NCBI GenBank assembly: GCA_023436205.1
Contig: JAEZKC010000033.1
Span: 1-27,948 of the forward strand
From: Fibrobacterota bacterium
GTDB taxonomy: Bacteria > Fibrobacterota > Chitinivibrionia > Chitinivibrionales > Chitinispirillaceae
DNA: 27,948 nt
Direction: 5' to 3'
The notes under the pieces are model-generated. The model was not told the origin of the DNA, did no database searches, and worked only from the letters and a program-made list of their open reading frames with translations. Below are positions 1 to 7,670 of the stretch, piece by piece; within the stretch, counting starts at the first letter, position 1, and every line of letters starts with the position of its first letter. A program made the translations under genes and the position numbers.

Positions 1-45
1 AACCCCGACCTCCGTTGTCATTTCATTCCTTAAGGGTAAGGTATC

Positions 46-63
46 CAGCGCTAAGAAGCGCTG
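46..63. terminator. Perfect 7-bp hairpin, terminator-like
   Basis: CAGCGCT and AGCGCTG form a perfect 7-bp stem around the loop AAGA, followed on the + strand by TTTACTATTA. This could terminate a gene that lies to the left of the window. The following T run is short and interrupted, so a plain structural hairpin is also possible. Confidence 0.35.
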
Positions 64-151
64 TTTACTATTATAAATCTTTGCCCTTATTTTCCAGGGC
101 CAAAAAAAGGAGGCAAAAAACGCCCTAAGAGCCCCACACTGGCTATCTATT

Positions 152-306
152 CAAGATTTCCGCCGAGGAGGGGCCGTAATTCGAAGACTCAATGGCCCCG
201 GAAAGAAGATCGGCGAAAATCTTGAATCCGCCAGTGAATCGGGGCGGATCCGTCAATCGCAAGTACTACCGGGGAGCTGACTTCGTTGCGCCCCCTGCGG
301 GCAGGG
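152..306. other. Nested inverted-repeat region, possible structured RNA
   Basis: Several stems lie back to back. The outer pair 152-166/210-224 is 15 bases with one mismatch (CAAGATTTCCGCCGA against TCGGCGAAAATCTTG). Inside it is a 6-bp pair GGGGCC (170-175)/GGCCCC (194-199). Next come ATCCGCC (226-232)/GGCGGAT (243-249) and CCCTG (293-297)/CAGGG (302-306) with the tetraloop CGGG. No convincing protein is encoded before 355. The density of pairing suggests a folded RNA or a palindromic repeat element upstream of the small gene at 355. I do not recognise an RNA family in it. Confidence 0.45.
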
Positions 307-354
307 TTCCTTTGATCCGGGGGTTGAGAAACGGCAGTTTGCATGGAGGGTTAT

Positions 355-554
355 ATGGACAGTTATTATGTGAACAACAGAGCTCAGTTAAATGGGGACC
401 ACGAGGTCCACACCGGAAGTTGCCGTATTTACCTTCGGATAAAACATATCTCGGGTACCACTATGATTGTAAAAGCGCAGTCGCACAGGCAAAGACTATT
501 TATAGCCAGGCTGATGGATGTGCGTTTTGCTGCCCGGCATGCCACAAAAGCTAG
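355..554 (+). pseudogene. Small Cys-rich conserved protein, frameshifted
   Basis: A short gene starts at ATG 355 behind a good Shine-Dalgarno site (GGAGGG, 345-350). It reads MDSYYVNNRAQLNGDHEVHTGSC, then the similarity continues in another frame as YLPSDKTYLG and ends in GCAFCCPACHKS with a stop at 552-554. The two halves together match a widespread 60-65 residue hypothetical family that I know from memory (N-terminal YYVNN.AQ.NGDHEVH, C-terminal Cys/His cluster). The junction is at about 421-428, and one missing base would explain it. The four cysteines near the end could bind a metal. Function is unknown. Either the gene is dead or the base loss is a sequencing error. Confidence 0.65.
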
Positions 555-624
555 GGGTATTTTGAAGTGTGACAATGCTTTGCTGATTTACACTAACTGA
601 AAAACTTAAACCAGGAGAAAGTAA

Positions 625-927
625 ATGCGCAATCGAAATACATCAAGAAATGGTTCAGCCTTCGATCAGAGCACAATCGATGCTGTTTGGTCAAAAGCTA
701 TCATAGTGCCAGGGCAAAATAATTACATTCTGCGTAAGGATAAATGTGGTGCTTGGATCAGAAAAGATCACTATGGTGATACTTCGGAAGGTGGTTATGG
801 TTGGGAGATTGATCATATCGTCCCTGTTGCAAAAGGCGGATCTGATGATCTGGTCAACAACCGCGCGAAATCAGATAATTCTGATGGTCAGTGGTCTTGC
901 GCAATTGTAGCCAGCCCAAAATCTTAA
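625..927 (+). CDS. Small HNH endonuclease-like protein with internal deletion
   Basis: This 100-residue protein has a clear Shine-Dalgarno site (AGGAGA, 612-617) before ATG 625. The N-terminal half (FDQSTIDAVW, residues 13-22; KDKCGAWI, 38-45) and the core YGWEIDHIVPVAKGG (58-72) match a family of small HNH proteins, with D63-H64 as the first catalytic pair. In the relatives I remember, a stretch like SNLQPLQWE follows GG.DDL and carries the middle Asn of H-N-H. Here L76 runs directly into VNNRAKSDN. The deletion keeps the frame but removes the central motif, so the protein is probably inactive as a nuclease. The tail after WSC also looks unlike the family. It is a decayed member, convergent with the next gene. 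Confidence 0.6.
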   Translation: MRNRNTSRNGSAFDQSTIDAVWSKAIIVPGQNNYILRKDKCGAWIRKDHYGDTSEGGYGWEIDHIVPVAKGGSDDLVNNRAKSDNSDGQWSCAIVASPKS

Positions 928-948
928 TACTATTTTGTTTCCTGAATC

Positions 949-971
949 GGTGGAGTATACTTTACTCCACC
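949..971. terminator. Hairpin between convergent genes
   Basis: GGTGGAGTA (949-957) and TACTCCACC (963-971) form a perfect 9-bp stem with a 5-base loop. It sits between the convergent HNH-like gene (stop 927) and the ywgA-like gene (stop 962-964) and overlaps the last codons of the latter. It may serve as a shared terminator, but neither side has a clean T run. Confidence 0.35.
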
Positions 972-1528
972 CAGCATATTAGCCCTATTTCCTTCATCTC
1001 CTCAATGGCTTTTATAACCTCATCTGGACTATATTTGGGTTTGATGCTGGTGATTGTTTTCACAAGGTACTGCCAGGAACAGCTGCCTTGCTCGTTGTAT
1101 GCCTCTTTGGCTGCATAGAGGAGAGTTGCGCGGAGCTCAAGCTCCTTGGCAGTCATGTTGCCGAAATTCTTTGCAACCTGTTCAATAGCTTTACTGTTTT
1201 CTTCCAGGAACTGCCACCCTTTGTGCCTGATGTCCTCATTTTGCGGGCCGACTGAAATTTCATACCCGCCGATTCCCTTATTTGCGCTTCGTACACTGAC
1301 CCCATCCAAAAAATCCACCTGATCCAGATCGATCATTATGTCTGTACAGTAGGGTCCATAGGTGTAAAGGGTAAAATTATAACCACATTGAACCTCGTAT
1401 CCCTCTTGGAGGATATACAGGATCTTTTGAAGGCTGGTTTTACCGAATTGAACCGAAAACTGTGAAAATCTTTTTGAAAGCTCGGCAATCAGAGCATACT
1501 GGTTCCACGGTATAATATCAAACATCAT
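962..1528 (-). CDS. ywgA-like: YwgA-like protein (SocA/Panacea-related)
   Basis: The 188-residue product resembles YwgA and the wider DUF4065/Panacea fold by its N-terminal pattern: GKTSLQKILYILQE (about 29-42) followed by FTLYTYGPYCTDIMIDLD (52-69). The rest is helical with no membrane segment. Panacea-type proteins are known mainly as antitoxins or adaptor-like regulators, and the role of YwgA itself is not established. The start codon overlaps the stop of the upstream HD gene (TAATG), so the two are translationally coupled. In Bacillus subtilis the homologues ywfO and ywgA are also neighbours, which supports both identifications. Alternative start at the next codon (MM). Confidence 0.6.
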   Translation of the reverse strand: MMFDIIPWNQYALIAELSKRFSQFSVQFGKTSLQKILYILQEGYEVQCGYNFTLYTYGPYCTDIMIDLDQVDFLDGVSVRSANKGIGGYEISVGPQNEDIRHKGWQFLEENSKAIEQVAKNFGNMTAKELELRATLLYAAKEAYNEQGSCSWQYLVKTITSIKPKYSPDEVIKAIEEMKEIGLICWVE

Positions 1529-2340
1529 TAATCCTTTAGTTTTTTTATTTCATTCTCAATATATTTGCGGTCTTCAACTGGAGCATAAATTCTGTACTGG
1601 TTTATTGAACGTAACCCCTTGATTACTGAGGAAACCTCGGAAAGTTTTACTATCTCCTCGGATTGTGAAAGATAAATCGGGATGTCTGCTGATTCAAATT
1701 TATAAAAAGAGTTACGAGCCATATCGGTAAATCCGATTTTTTCCTCAAACTTCTCCTGAATAATCTTGATTTGGTCCAGCTCATCGTTGGTCGGTGTTTC
1801 ACCCGTTTCGTAGATCCGTCTGAAATGTTCTCTTGATCTAAGAATTTCAGCGTGCGGTCCGCCCTTACCAGTGGAAATTTGTCCCAGTACATACCAATCA
1901 TCCCATTTCAGGTATTCCAAAATACCTTCAGTAGTTTTTGGTTCAGGGAAAACGGATGAGTCAGGACCGTATTTTTCTTCCAGTAAAGTTTTCATAGCGA
2001 GGGCAAGGTGTTTATCATAGGCTCTTCTGGTGTGCTGGAAATATACTTGAGTAAACATCATATATCGCGCCAAAATCAGAGCTTCTGCGGCATGCAGTCC
2101 GCCATCTTCAATGGCAAGTACAGGTGTACTGCTTTCTTTATCGATAATGAGCCTTAGTGTGGTTACATGGGGATATCTGCATGGTACTGTCCACACCGGG
2201 GTGTCCAACTGGTGGAGGAGGTAGGTTAGGCAATGCTGAGGTTTTATGTCAGGGCTGTCATTCCGAAACATTTTCATACGGAATGCCTGGCATATCTCCT
2301 CTTGCATTTTCTGAAGAAACAAAGAGATTTGCATTAGCAC
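1528..2340 (-). CDS. ywfO-like: YwfO-like HD phosphohydrolase, 5'-truncated
   Basis: Residues after about 60 match the C-terminal two thirds of YwfO-like HD phosphohydrolases, with the signature LAIEDGGLHAAEALILARYMM and TQVYFQHTRRAYD. The family is about 430 residues, and its N-terminal HD metal site (an HDIGHGPFSH-type motif) is absent here. The first 50-60 residues do not look like the family, and on the opposite strand the same DNA encodes a convincing HNH fragment. The real homology therefore begins near YPHVTTLRLI (about 2170) and the 5' end has been replaced. The start at 2340 (GTG) is only the open-frame limit. The product should lack phosphohydrolase activity. Confidence 0.6.
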   Translation of the reverse strand: MLMQISLFLQKMQEEICQAFRMKMFRNDSPDIKPQHCLTYLLHQLDTPVWTVPCRYPHVTTLRLIIDKESSTPVLAIEDGGLHAAEALILARYMMFTQVYFQHTRRAYDKHLALAMKTLLEEKYGPDSSVFPEPKTTEGILEYLKWDDWYVLGQISTGKGGPHAEILRSREHFRRIYETGETPTNDELDQIKIIQEKFEEKIGFTDMARNSFYKFESADIPIYLSQSEEIVKLSEVSSVIKGLRSINQYRIYAPVEDRKYIENEIKKLKD

Positions 2341-2423
2341 GGGCAGGGTACAGGTGTGAGTGCATTCGTGTGGGTGGTTGCCACTAAGAGCGATTTGAAT
2401 GTGCTAACTGTGGGCTGGCGCGA
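2202..2423 (+). pseudogene. Remnant of HNH endonuclease gene
   Basis: The + strand reads GGGGRLGNAEVLCQGCHSET, a typical end of an HNH module (GG..L.NAEVLC..CH). It is followed by FSEETKRFALARAGYRCEC, a typical beginning of another HNH module, with its CxC. A TAA stop at 2385-2387 interrupts it, and RFECANCGLAR continues in the same frame to about 2423, after which similarity ends. There is no start or Shine-Dalgarno site. It overlaps, antisense, the odd 5' part of the HD gene, so this appears to be the junction where a decayed HNH gene replaced the HD gene's N-terminus. Confidence 0.5.
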
Positions 2424-2463
2424 TCATTCCGATTCTCTTCAGCCCATACCCAATTCCCCATTT

Positions 2464-2488
2464 CTTCCGTGTAATTCATACACGGAAG
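2464..2488. repeat. Perfect 10-bp inverted repeat
   Basis: CTTCCGTGTA and TACACGGAAG flank the 5-base loop ATTCA. No T run follows on either strand, so terminator function is doubtful. It may be a scar or a protein-binding palindrome in the degraded region. Confidence 0.5.
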
Positions 2489-2961
2489 ATGCTGCTTTGC
2501 TATTTACAACCAACTCTATTGGATATAAAATGTCAATATGGTAATTATAGTATCGCTGAATGCCAACTGATTTTGTGTACATCGAAAATTACTGACATTG
2601 TTACAATCGTCTGCGGCGGGAGGTTTCGCGAAAGCTATTAATGGGAGATCGCCTTAGTTCAAAAATGCTATGCAAACATTAACATACTAGATATCACCTT
2701 ATAATCCACAGCACACCACTACTCAGGTGTCATGTAAAACCTCCTTTCTCTGAACTATTTAACTCTATGAATTGAATTAGGAATAATTCGCTGGTTTTAC
2801 GGGACCAGAAACAAGATTTCGCACTCACATCCAAACAACGAACCACCACAAATCCCACATCCCAAATCAAAAATTCCCCTCCCACCGTGTATTCCACTAC
2901 ACGAAATCTTTCCCTCCCCCCTTTACTTTTCCTCTCCCTTCATTATAAATTATTATTCAGC

Positions 2962-3006
2962 CCTCTCCCGCCGATAGAAAGCGGGCGGGTTAAGGGTGCG
3001 GAGAGG
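2962..3006. repeat. Palindromic intergenic repeat
   Basis: CCTCTCC (2962-2968) pairs with GGAGAGG (3000-3006). A competing inner stem CCCGCC (2967-2972)/GGCGGG (2984-2989) overlaps it. The wording resembles dispersed C/G-rich palindromes commonly scattered between bacterial genes, but a second copy was not seen in this window. Confidence 0.35.
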
Positions 3007-3287
3007 ATAGGAATTGCTGTTCCCCTGGAGCTCTCCGAAAGTATGTGTCTGGTCCATTGTTGGTAAATGTAAGCATTTTTCATCCGTTCAGGCCTTATTG
3101 CCTGATTTTTCGCGAAAGTTTCGGAAGTGACTCTCTCTACACTCCTATTTTCGACTGATTTAAGCGCTTCTGCGGCCCGGATCGCGTTTTGGGGGCTGTT
3201 GGCAGATAGTAAGGTCTGCGCTGAACCGCTTTTTCCGGGGAACCTTCCTTCTTCATGGCTTGTTTCTTATAATGTCCGGGTGTTCCC

Positions 3288-4367
3288 ATGAAACCTGAAC
3301 AGCAGATTTTCCATGCTCTTACAGGCGATAACTCCGATTGGATAGCAAGCCTGAATAAATTCCAGAGGGATGCCACGGCGTTTCAGGCCAAGTACAAAGA
3401 AAAGACCTGGCCGGGGATGGGTTCGGGGAAGTGGTCAAAGAGTAGTGATGTGGTGCACTACTATCCTCATATCCTCCCGGACAGCGACAAAAACCGCTCA
3501 TTAGTGCTTTACAGCGGTATTGCCGATGAGGTGATAGACTACTGCGATAAAAACAGTATTGAGATGCACTCCGAGTTTCTCAACCTGAAGAGCTCCCAGG
3601 TCTGCTGCTTTATTTTTCTGTATCCCCTGAAGACCAATCCGAAAAGAGCGGTCAAGGCCCTTTCTGCGGTGCTGCCCGGGGTGAAGAGTCTGGAGTGGAT
3701 CGAGTTTGAGTATGTTGGGGGCGAACATGATAAGGAGCTCGCCGAGTACTTAGGCGAGAGCGGTGGCAAGCGGGGGGCAAACCGCACCAGTATAGACGCC
3801 GCCATCTGCTGGAAAGACAGTGAGAATAGAAAGATCCTTTCTCTTATAGAATGGAAATACACCGAAGCCGAGCTGGGCACCTGCGGAGGGTATTCATCAT
3901 CCGGTAACGATGATGCCGGAAAAGCTTTCTGCCGCACAAACCCGCTTTTGTCCGATGTTACCAGGTGCTACCTGACCCAGAGTAGGAACAATCGCCGCTA
4001 CTGGGAGCACCTGACTGAAGCAGGCCTGAGTACAGAAAAACTCAAAACTATTCCCGGTTGTCCTTTTCGCGGGCCTTTCTACCAGCTTATGAGGCAGTTT
4101 TTGGTAGCTGGCTTTTTGAGAAAAATCTCCGACTACGACAAAGTGGAAGTGGTGCTGGTGGAGTTCAGAGGGAATGATGCTCTGATGAAAACCGGGAAAG
4201 AGCTGGCTCCTTTGGGAAAAGATGTGGTTGAGGCCTGGAACCGGGTGATAACGGATGATGTGCTCGGATTGAGAATGGTGGAGGCGGAGGAGTTGGCGGA
4301 GGGGATTAGAAAGACGGCGGGGTTGGAGGAGGTTGGGAGGTATTTGGGGGAGAGGTTTGGGGTGTGA
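3288..4367 (+). CDS. PGN_0703-like putative restriction endonuclease
   Basis: This 359-residue protein carries a PD-(D/E)XK-type core: D170 in RTSIDAAICW, then after a short strand E188-W-K190 in LSLIEWKYTEAELGTCGGY. This D...EWK pattern followed by a Gly-rich turn is what I know from the PGN_0703 family of putative restriction endonucleases. It would act on DNA in the cytoplasm, but substrate and specificity are unknown. The gene stands alone: 57 bases separate it from the next gene, which is far more AT-rich. Start ATG 3288 is the first in frame and has only a weak Shine-Dalgarno match. The final codons are unusually G-rich, probably only a compositional quirk. Confidence 0.65.
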   Translation: MKPEQQIFHALTGDNSDWIASLNKFQRDATAFQAKYKEKTWPGMGSGKWSKSSDVVHYYPHILPDSDKNRSLVLYSGIADEVIDYCDKNSIEMHSEFLNLKSSQVCCFIFLYPLKTNPKRAVKALSAVLPGVKSLEWIEFEYVGGEHDKELAEYLGESGGKRGANRTSIDAAICWKDSENRKILSLIEWKYTEAELGTCGGYSSSGNDDAGKAFCRTNPLLSDVTRCYLTQSRNNRRYWEHLTEAGLSTEKLKTIPGCPFRGPFYQLMRQFLVAGFLRKISDYDKVEVVLVEFRGNDALMKTGKELAPLGKDVVEAWNRVITDDVLGLRMVEAEELAEGIRKTAGLEEVGRYLGERFGV

Positions 4368-4372
4368 AGAGG

Positions 4373-4400
4373 TTAAGAATATTTTTTCAGTGAATAGAAT
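4373..4400 (+). promoter_or_regulatory. Candidate sigma-70-type promoter for the GHKL/STAS/RES cassette
   Basis: TTAAGA (4373-4378), a 16-base spacer and TAGAAT (4395-4400) lie in a suddenly AT-rich stretch 24 bases before the first gene of the cassette. Each hexamer differs from the consensus at one or two positions. By eye only. Confidence 0.3.
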
Positions 4401-4424
4401 AACAATCAAATTGAACTGAATGCC

Positions 4425-5525
4425 ATGAAAAAATATTTATCTACATTAAAATACAAGCATTATAATACAAAGCATGCAGAGCAACAGCTATTATCAAAAT
4501 TACGTTTTAAAAAGCAAAAGCGTCTCGAAAGGAGACAATTCCAAAATATTGCACGTCATTACCCTATTCCATCTATAAAAAAAAATAAGCACAAATATTG
4601 GGACTACAACGAAGTTATTGCTCCTTCCGACTTTTCCTTTCTATATAATACTGAAGAAGTTATTAGTTTTGTAAATGAAATCGTGGACTACCATAAAAAG
4701 CGGAAAAAAGTATGGGTGCGGTTGCGGGATGTTATTCACATTGATTATGGTGCTATTGTTGTTCTTCTCTCAATAATGGTTCAATTTAAATCACAGGGGA
4801 TTGATTTTAATGGAGACAAGCCAAGAAATGTAGAAGCTAATCGGTTACTGTATAAGTCCGGTTTCTTATACAATTTGTTTTTTAGGGATGAAGAAAGGTA
4901 CAGTATAGGATCAGAAAAAAATTTTGATATTCATACACATGCATGGAAGGATGTTGATGCTCAGCTTGGTGAAAAAATCATTACAGAAGCAAGTCAAACA
5001 GTTTGGAACGAAAAAAGACGTTGTCAAGGAGTCCAAAGAGCATTTATTGAATTAATGCAGAATACAAATAATCATGCTGTAATTGGTAAAGAAGGGGAGA
5101 AGCATTGGTGGCTTTCTGTTCATCATAATAAAGAAGATAAGACAGTTACTTTTTCGTTTGTGGATTTTGGTGTTGGCATATTTACAAACTTGAATAATAA
5201 GCCCGAATCAAGCAAATTTCATAATTGGCTTAAAAAGTTAACAGGCCATTTTACTTTCAAAAACAATGCTGAACTACTAAAGCTTATACTAGAAGGTAAA
5301 CTTCACTTAACAGTAACAGGCAAACACTTTAGAGGAAAGGGTTTGCCTGGTATAGCTGAAGTACAAAAGAGGAATCAAATTTCTAACCTTCACATAGTAA
5401 CCAATGATGTTAGATATAATGTCTCGCAAGATGAATATAAACTGCTTATGCAAAATTTCAACGGAACGTTTATTTCATGGGAAATAGGAGTACATAATGA
5501 AAGTTGTAAATACAATAACAATTAG
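4425..5525 (+). CDS. GHKL ATPase with STAS-like N-terminal half
   Basis: The 366-residue product has a Lys/Arg-rich N-terminus (1-60), a middle part that looks like a STAS fold (VWVRLRDVIHIDYGAIVVLLS, about 96-116) and a C-terminal GHKL ATPase domain. The N-box is FIELMQNTNNHA (207-218; E209, N213), the G1 box DFGVGI (247-252) and the G2 box GKGLPGI (304-310). GHKL domains bind ATP in histidine kinases, MutL, Hsp90 and anti-sigma factors; there is no histidine-kinase dimerisation part here. It is the first gene of an AT-rich cassette and overlaps the DUF4325 gene by 29 bases, implying coupled translation. I infer an ATP-dependent switch partnered with the following STAS-like protein, by analogy with anti-sigma kinase/STAS antagonist pairs. 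Confidence 0.72.
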   Translation: MKKYLSTLKYKHYNTKHAEQQLLSKLRFKKQKRLERRQFQNIARHYPIPSIKKNKHKYWDYNEVIAPSDFSFLYNTEEVISFVNEIVDYHKKRKKVWVRLRDVIHIDYGAIVVLLSIMVQFKSQGIDFNGDKPRNVEANRLLYKSGFLYNLFFRDEERYSIGSEKNFDIHTHAWKDVDAQLGEKIITEASQTVWNEKRRCQGVQRAFIELMQNTNNHAVIGKEGEKHWWLSVHHNKEDKTVTFSFVDFGVGIFTNLNNKPESSKFHNWLKKLTGHFTFKNNAELLKLILEGKLHLTVTGKHFRGKGLPGIAEVQKRNQISNLHIVTNDVRYNVSQDEYKLLMQNFNGTFISWEIGVHNESCKYNNN

Positions 5526-5847
5526 TGTCGCTAAAGACTTTTCTTCTAGCCCAGGGCCGAGATACAAACGGGAGGGTGACTTTTCAGGAGAGCAGTTTAG
5601 AAATTCTATACTCGAAGACAAAGTAAAACAATGTATCTCTACTAATACTAAGCTGTTGATTGATTTAGATGGAACCGCAGGGTACGGTACATCATTTTTA
5701 GAAGAGTCGTTTGGTGGGCTTATAAGGGTTTGTAAGTTTGACTATTCAATTATAGTCAAAATACTAACTTTTAAATCTGATGAAGAGCCTTATTTAATAG
5801 AGGATATTAACGCATATATGGAGGATGCTTATAATGAACTCAAATAG
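5497..5847 (+). CDS. STAS-like DUF4325 protein
   Basis: This 116-residue protein has the two hallmarks of DUF4325: GPRYKREGDFSGEQFR (20-35) and LLIDLDGTAGYGTSFLEESF (53-72), the latter at the position of the STAS phosphorylation loop with Ser/Thr residues. DUF4325 proteins are small STAS-like partners frequently encoded beside GHKL ATPases, as here. A Shine-Dalgarno site (AGGAG, 5486-5490) lies inside the preceding gene, just before ATG 5497. It probably binds, or is modified by, the upstream GHKL protein; direct evidence is lacking. Confidence 0.75.
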   Translation: MKVVNTITISVAKDFSSSPGPRYKREGDFSGEQFRNSILEDKVKQCISTNTKLLIDLDGTAGYGTSFLEESFGGLIRVCKFDYSIIVKILTFKSDEEPYLIEDINAYMEDAYNELK

Positions 5848-6424
5848 GATCTGGTTTGGACTATGTGTGTTATCCGGATTAATAGGGTTCATAATTGGAA
5901 AGATTGTATTTATTCCAGGAATAAGTGTTCAACATGAAATTAATCCTGTACACCTAATATCAGTCATTTCTCCAATATTTGTTGCAGTTGTAATATCCAT
6001 AATTTTTGCAAAAGAAAGAGACAATATCAAAGAAATAAAGGGACTTATTTTACAGCGTTCCTGTTCAGTTTTAGATATTTGTGAATCTGTTCATCAGTAT
6101 ATCTTAAACCGGCAAATTGCTTTTTCAACTGCTGTATCACTCTTGAAAAAGTTAAGTATCAATACTAAATGCATATTTGCTACATGTAAGGAAACTAAAA
6201 TCCAGTTAAGTAAATCCGAATCTGACCTTATTAATCAAATTAAGAATATAAATAACTTAATGACAAATACACCTGTAGGCCCTGAGGATGAATCTGTTCA
6301 ACCTGTTCGTGTTGAAGAAAACATTATCCATTATGAAAAGAACCGTGTCTCAGAAATCGAACTTGATCTTGACAAATTACAATCCATGGTGCTCTCGCTT
6401 CAGGTTGATATAATAAGAAAATGA
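5834..6424 (+). CDS. Two-helix membrane protein with cytoplasmic helical domain
   Basis: I chose ATG 5834 because TGGAGG (5819-5824) is correctly spaced from it and directly abuts the alternative ATG 5825. The 196-residue product begins with two hydrophobic helices (about 7-27, WFGLCVLSGLIGFIIGKIVF; about 40-59, HLISVISPIFVAVVISIIF), followed by a charged, mainly helical region of about 135 residues, probably cytoplasmic. There is no signal peptide cleavage site and no known domain. It overlaps the DUF4325 gene and precedes the RES gene, so it belongs to the cassette and may tether or gate the soluble components at the inner membrane. Confidence 0.6.
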   Translation: MNSNRIWFGLCVLSGLIGFIIGKIVFIPGISVQHEINPVHLISVISPIFVAVVISIIFAKERDNIKEIKGLILQRSCSVLDICESVHQYILNRQIAFSTAVSLLKKLSINTKCIFATCKETKIQLSKSESDLINQIKNINNLMTNTPVGPEDESVQPVRVEENIIHYEKNRVSEIELDLDKLQSMVLSLQVDIIRK

Positions 6425-6445
6425 TTTTGTCCTAAGGGGGTTTAA

Positions 6446-7561
6446 GTGCACATTAGTGATTTGGTGAAAAATCCAGCTTTAATATTTCCTTGTTCAAGGG
6501 AAGATTTCAGTGGTGATTTTTTAAAGTATTTGGAAATGCGGAATAATCAATATTTTTCTCTTTTAAAGACTATTAATTTAACTGATGATTTATCTCGGAG
6601 TATAAGCAATAAACTACCGGAATGTCAGCAACTTATTAAAGTAATTTCCTCTTGTGTTTCTGAATACTATAAAGGCCGAATAACAGCCTCATATATTTTA
6701 CTATCTACTGAACTCCAGAAATTGCATTTACACTTAAAAGCTCTTTATAGTATACCTTTAAAGGATGTTTCTACATCTCGATTCTTTAGAATTAGAATAG
6801 ACAATAAGGATATAACAGAACGTAAAGATCTTTTCCATATCCCAGCTGAGCACCGGCAAAAGGTTAATACACAAAGATTTAGTGTGCCAGGGTTGCCTTG
6901 TCTGTACTTTGGTTCTTCTTCATATATAGCTTGGAGCGAAATGGGGCGTCCAGACTTTTCGACAGTAAATATTTCTAGGTTTGAAGCTGCAAGTAGTATT
7001 CGCGTGCTGAATTTTGGTTATAATTCAATAGTTATTCAAGATTTCCTTAATGCGGCTTTGGCTTCAAAATCTAATACTCATAGAAAAAAGCTTATTGACT
7101 TCATAACTTCATGGTTTATCTTTTGGCCATTAATGAATGCATGTTCAATTAAAAGAAAATCACCTGATTCCCCTTTTGCCCCCGAATACATTATTCCGCA
7201 ATTTTTACTTCAATTTGTTGCTGAGGATAAAAAAGAGAAAATTGATGGTATCAGATATATATCAACAAAGTATGACAAATACGATGATAAAATTAACTTT
7301 TCTGCCTGCTGGGCTTTTCCTGCTAAGGATTTGAAACGAACAGGCCATTGTAGAAGATTAATTAAGCTGTTCCATGTTACAGAGGTCCTACCTTGGAGGA
7401 TTGCCTTTTCAAGTAATTTGCCGCATGATCCAATAAATTCAGATAAAGTTGGTGGTAAATGCTGTTTTATAAATGGAGTTCCGGTGGACTATTGCACAAC
7501 AAATTTTGGATTGATCGAGGGTATGCTTGATCTAATGCCAGCTTCTAAATTAACTCGATGA
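6446..7561 (+). CDS. RES-domain protein, probable NAD+-degrading effector
   Basis: GTG 6446 is preceded by AAGGGGG (6434-6440). The 371-residue product has a helical N-terminal domain (about 1-105) followed by a RES domain. SRFFRIR (111-117) supplies the conserved arginines, and QRFSVPGLPCLYFG (143-156) with SYIAWSEM (159-166, E165) is highly typical of the family, as is EYIIPQFLLQFV near the C-terminal part. RES toxins of type II toxin-antitoxin systems (Res, MbcT) consume NAD+. Here no Xre antitoxin is adjacent, and the RES domain has a long N-terminal extension and sits last in a GHKL/STAS/membrane cassette. I infer a controlled NAD+-depleting effector; catalytic competence is not proven. 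Confidence 0.7.
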   Translation: MHISDLVKNPALIFPCSREDFSGDFLKYLEMRNNQYFSLLKTINLTDDLSRSISNKLPECQQLIKVISSCVSEYYKGRITASYILLSTELQKLHLHLKALYSIPLKDVSTSRFFRIRIDNKDITERKDLFHIPAEHRQKVNTQRFSVPGLPCLYFGSSSYIAWSEMGRPDFSTVNISRFEAASSIRVLNFGYNSIVIQDFLNAALASKSNTHRKKLIDFITSWFIFWPLMNACSIKRKSPDSPFAPEYIIPQFLLQFVAEDKKEKIDGIRYISTKYDKYDDKINFSACWAFPAKDLKRTGHCRRLIKLFHVTEVLPWRIAFSSNLPHDPINSDKVGGKCCFINGVPVDYCTTNFGLIEGMLDLMPASKLTR

Positions 7562-7670
7562 TCCATATATATAACATTGGAATTTAATCCCTTAAACACT
7601 CGTTTTTTCTACCTTTTCGGCCCGTTTTTATGCATATTACTACTTCCGCCTGCACTCAGCCCACTATCAC

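Larger units (their letters stand above)
2424..3287. other. Long non-coding stretch
   Basis: I find no credible gene in about 860 bases. The stretch contains a perfect 10-bp hairpin (2464-2488), a short hairpin CGTGTA/TACACG (2886-2903), a C-rich run around 2870-2940 and an inverted-repeat element at 2962-3006. The last 270 bases may hold the promoter and leader of the endonuclease gene at 3288, but no clear -35/-10 pair stands out. Confidence 0.5.

Noticed and set aside
3539..4409. Two minus-strand open frames opposite the PGN_0703-like gene
   Set aside because: The + strand frame has the D...EWK nuclease motif and family-like sequence; the minus frames have low-complexity Pro/Leu/His translations and no motif.
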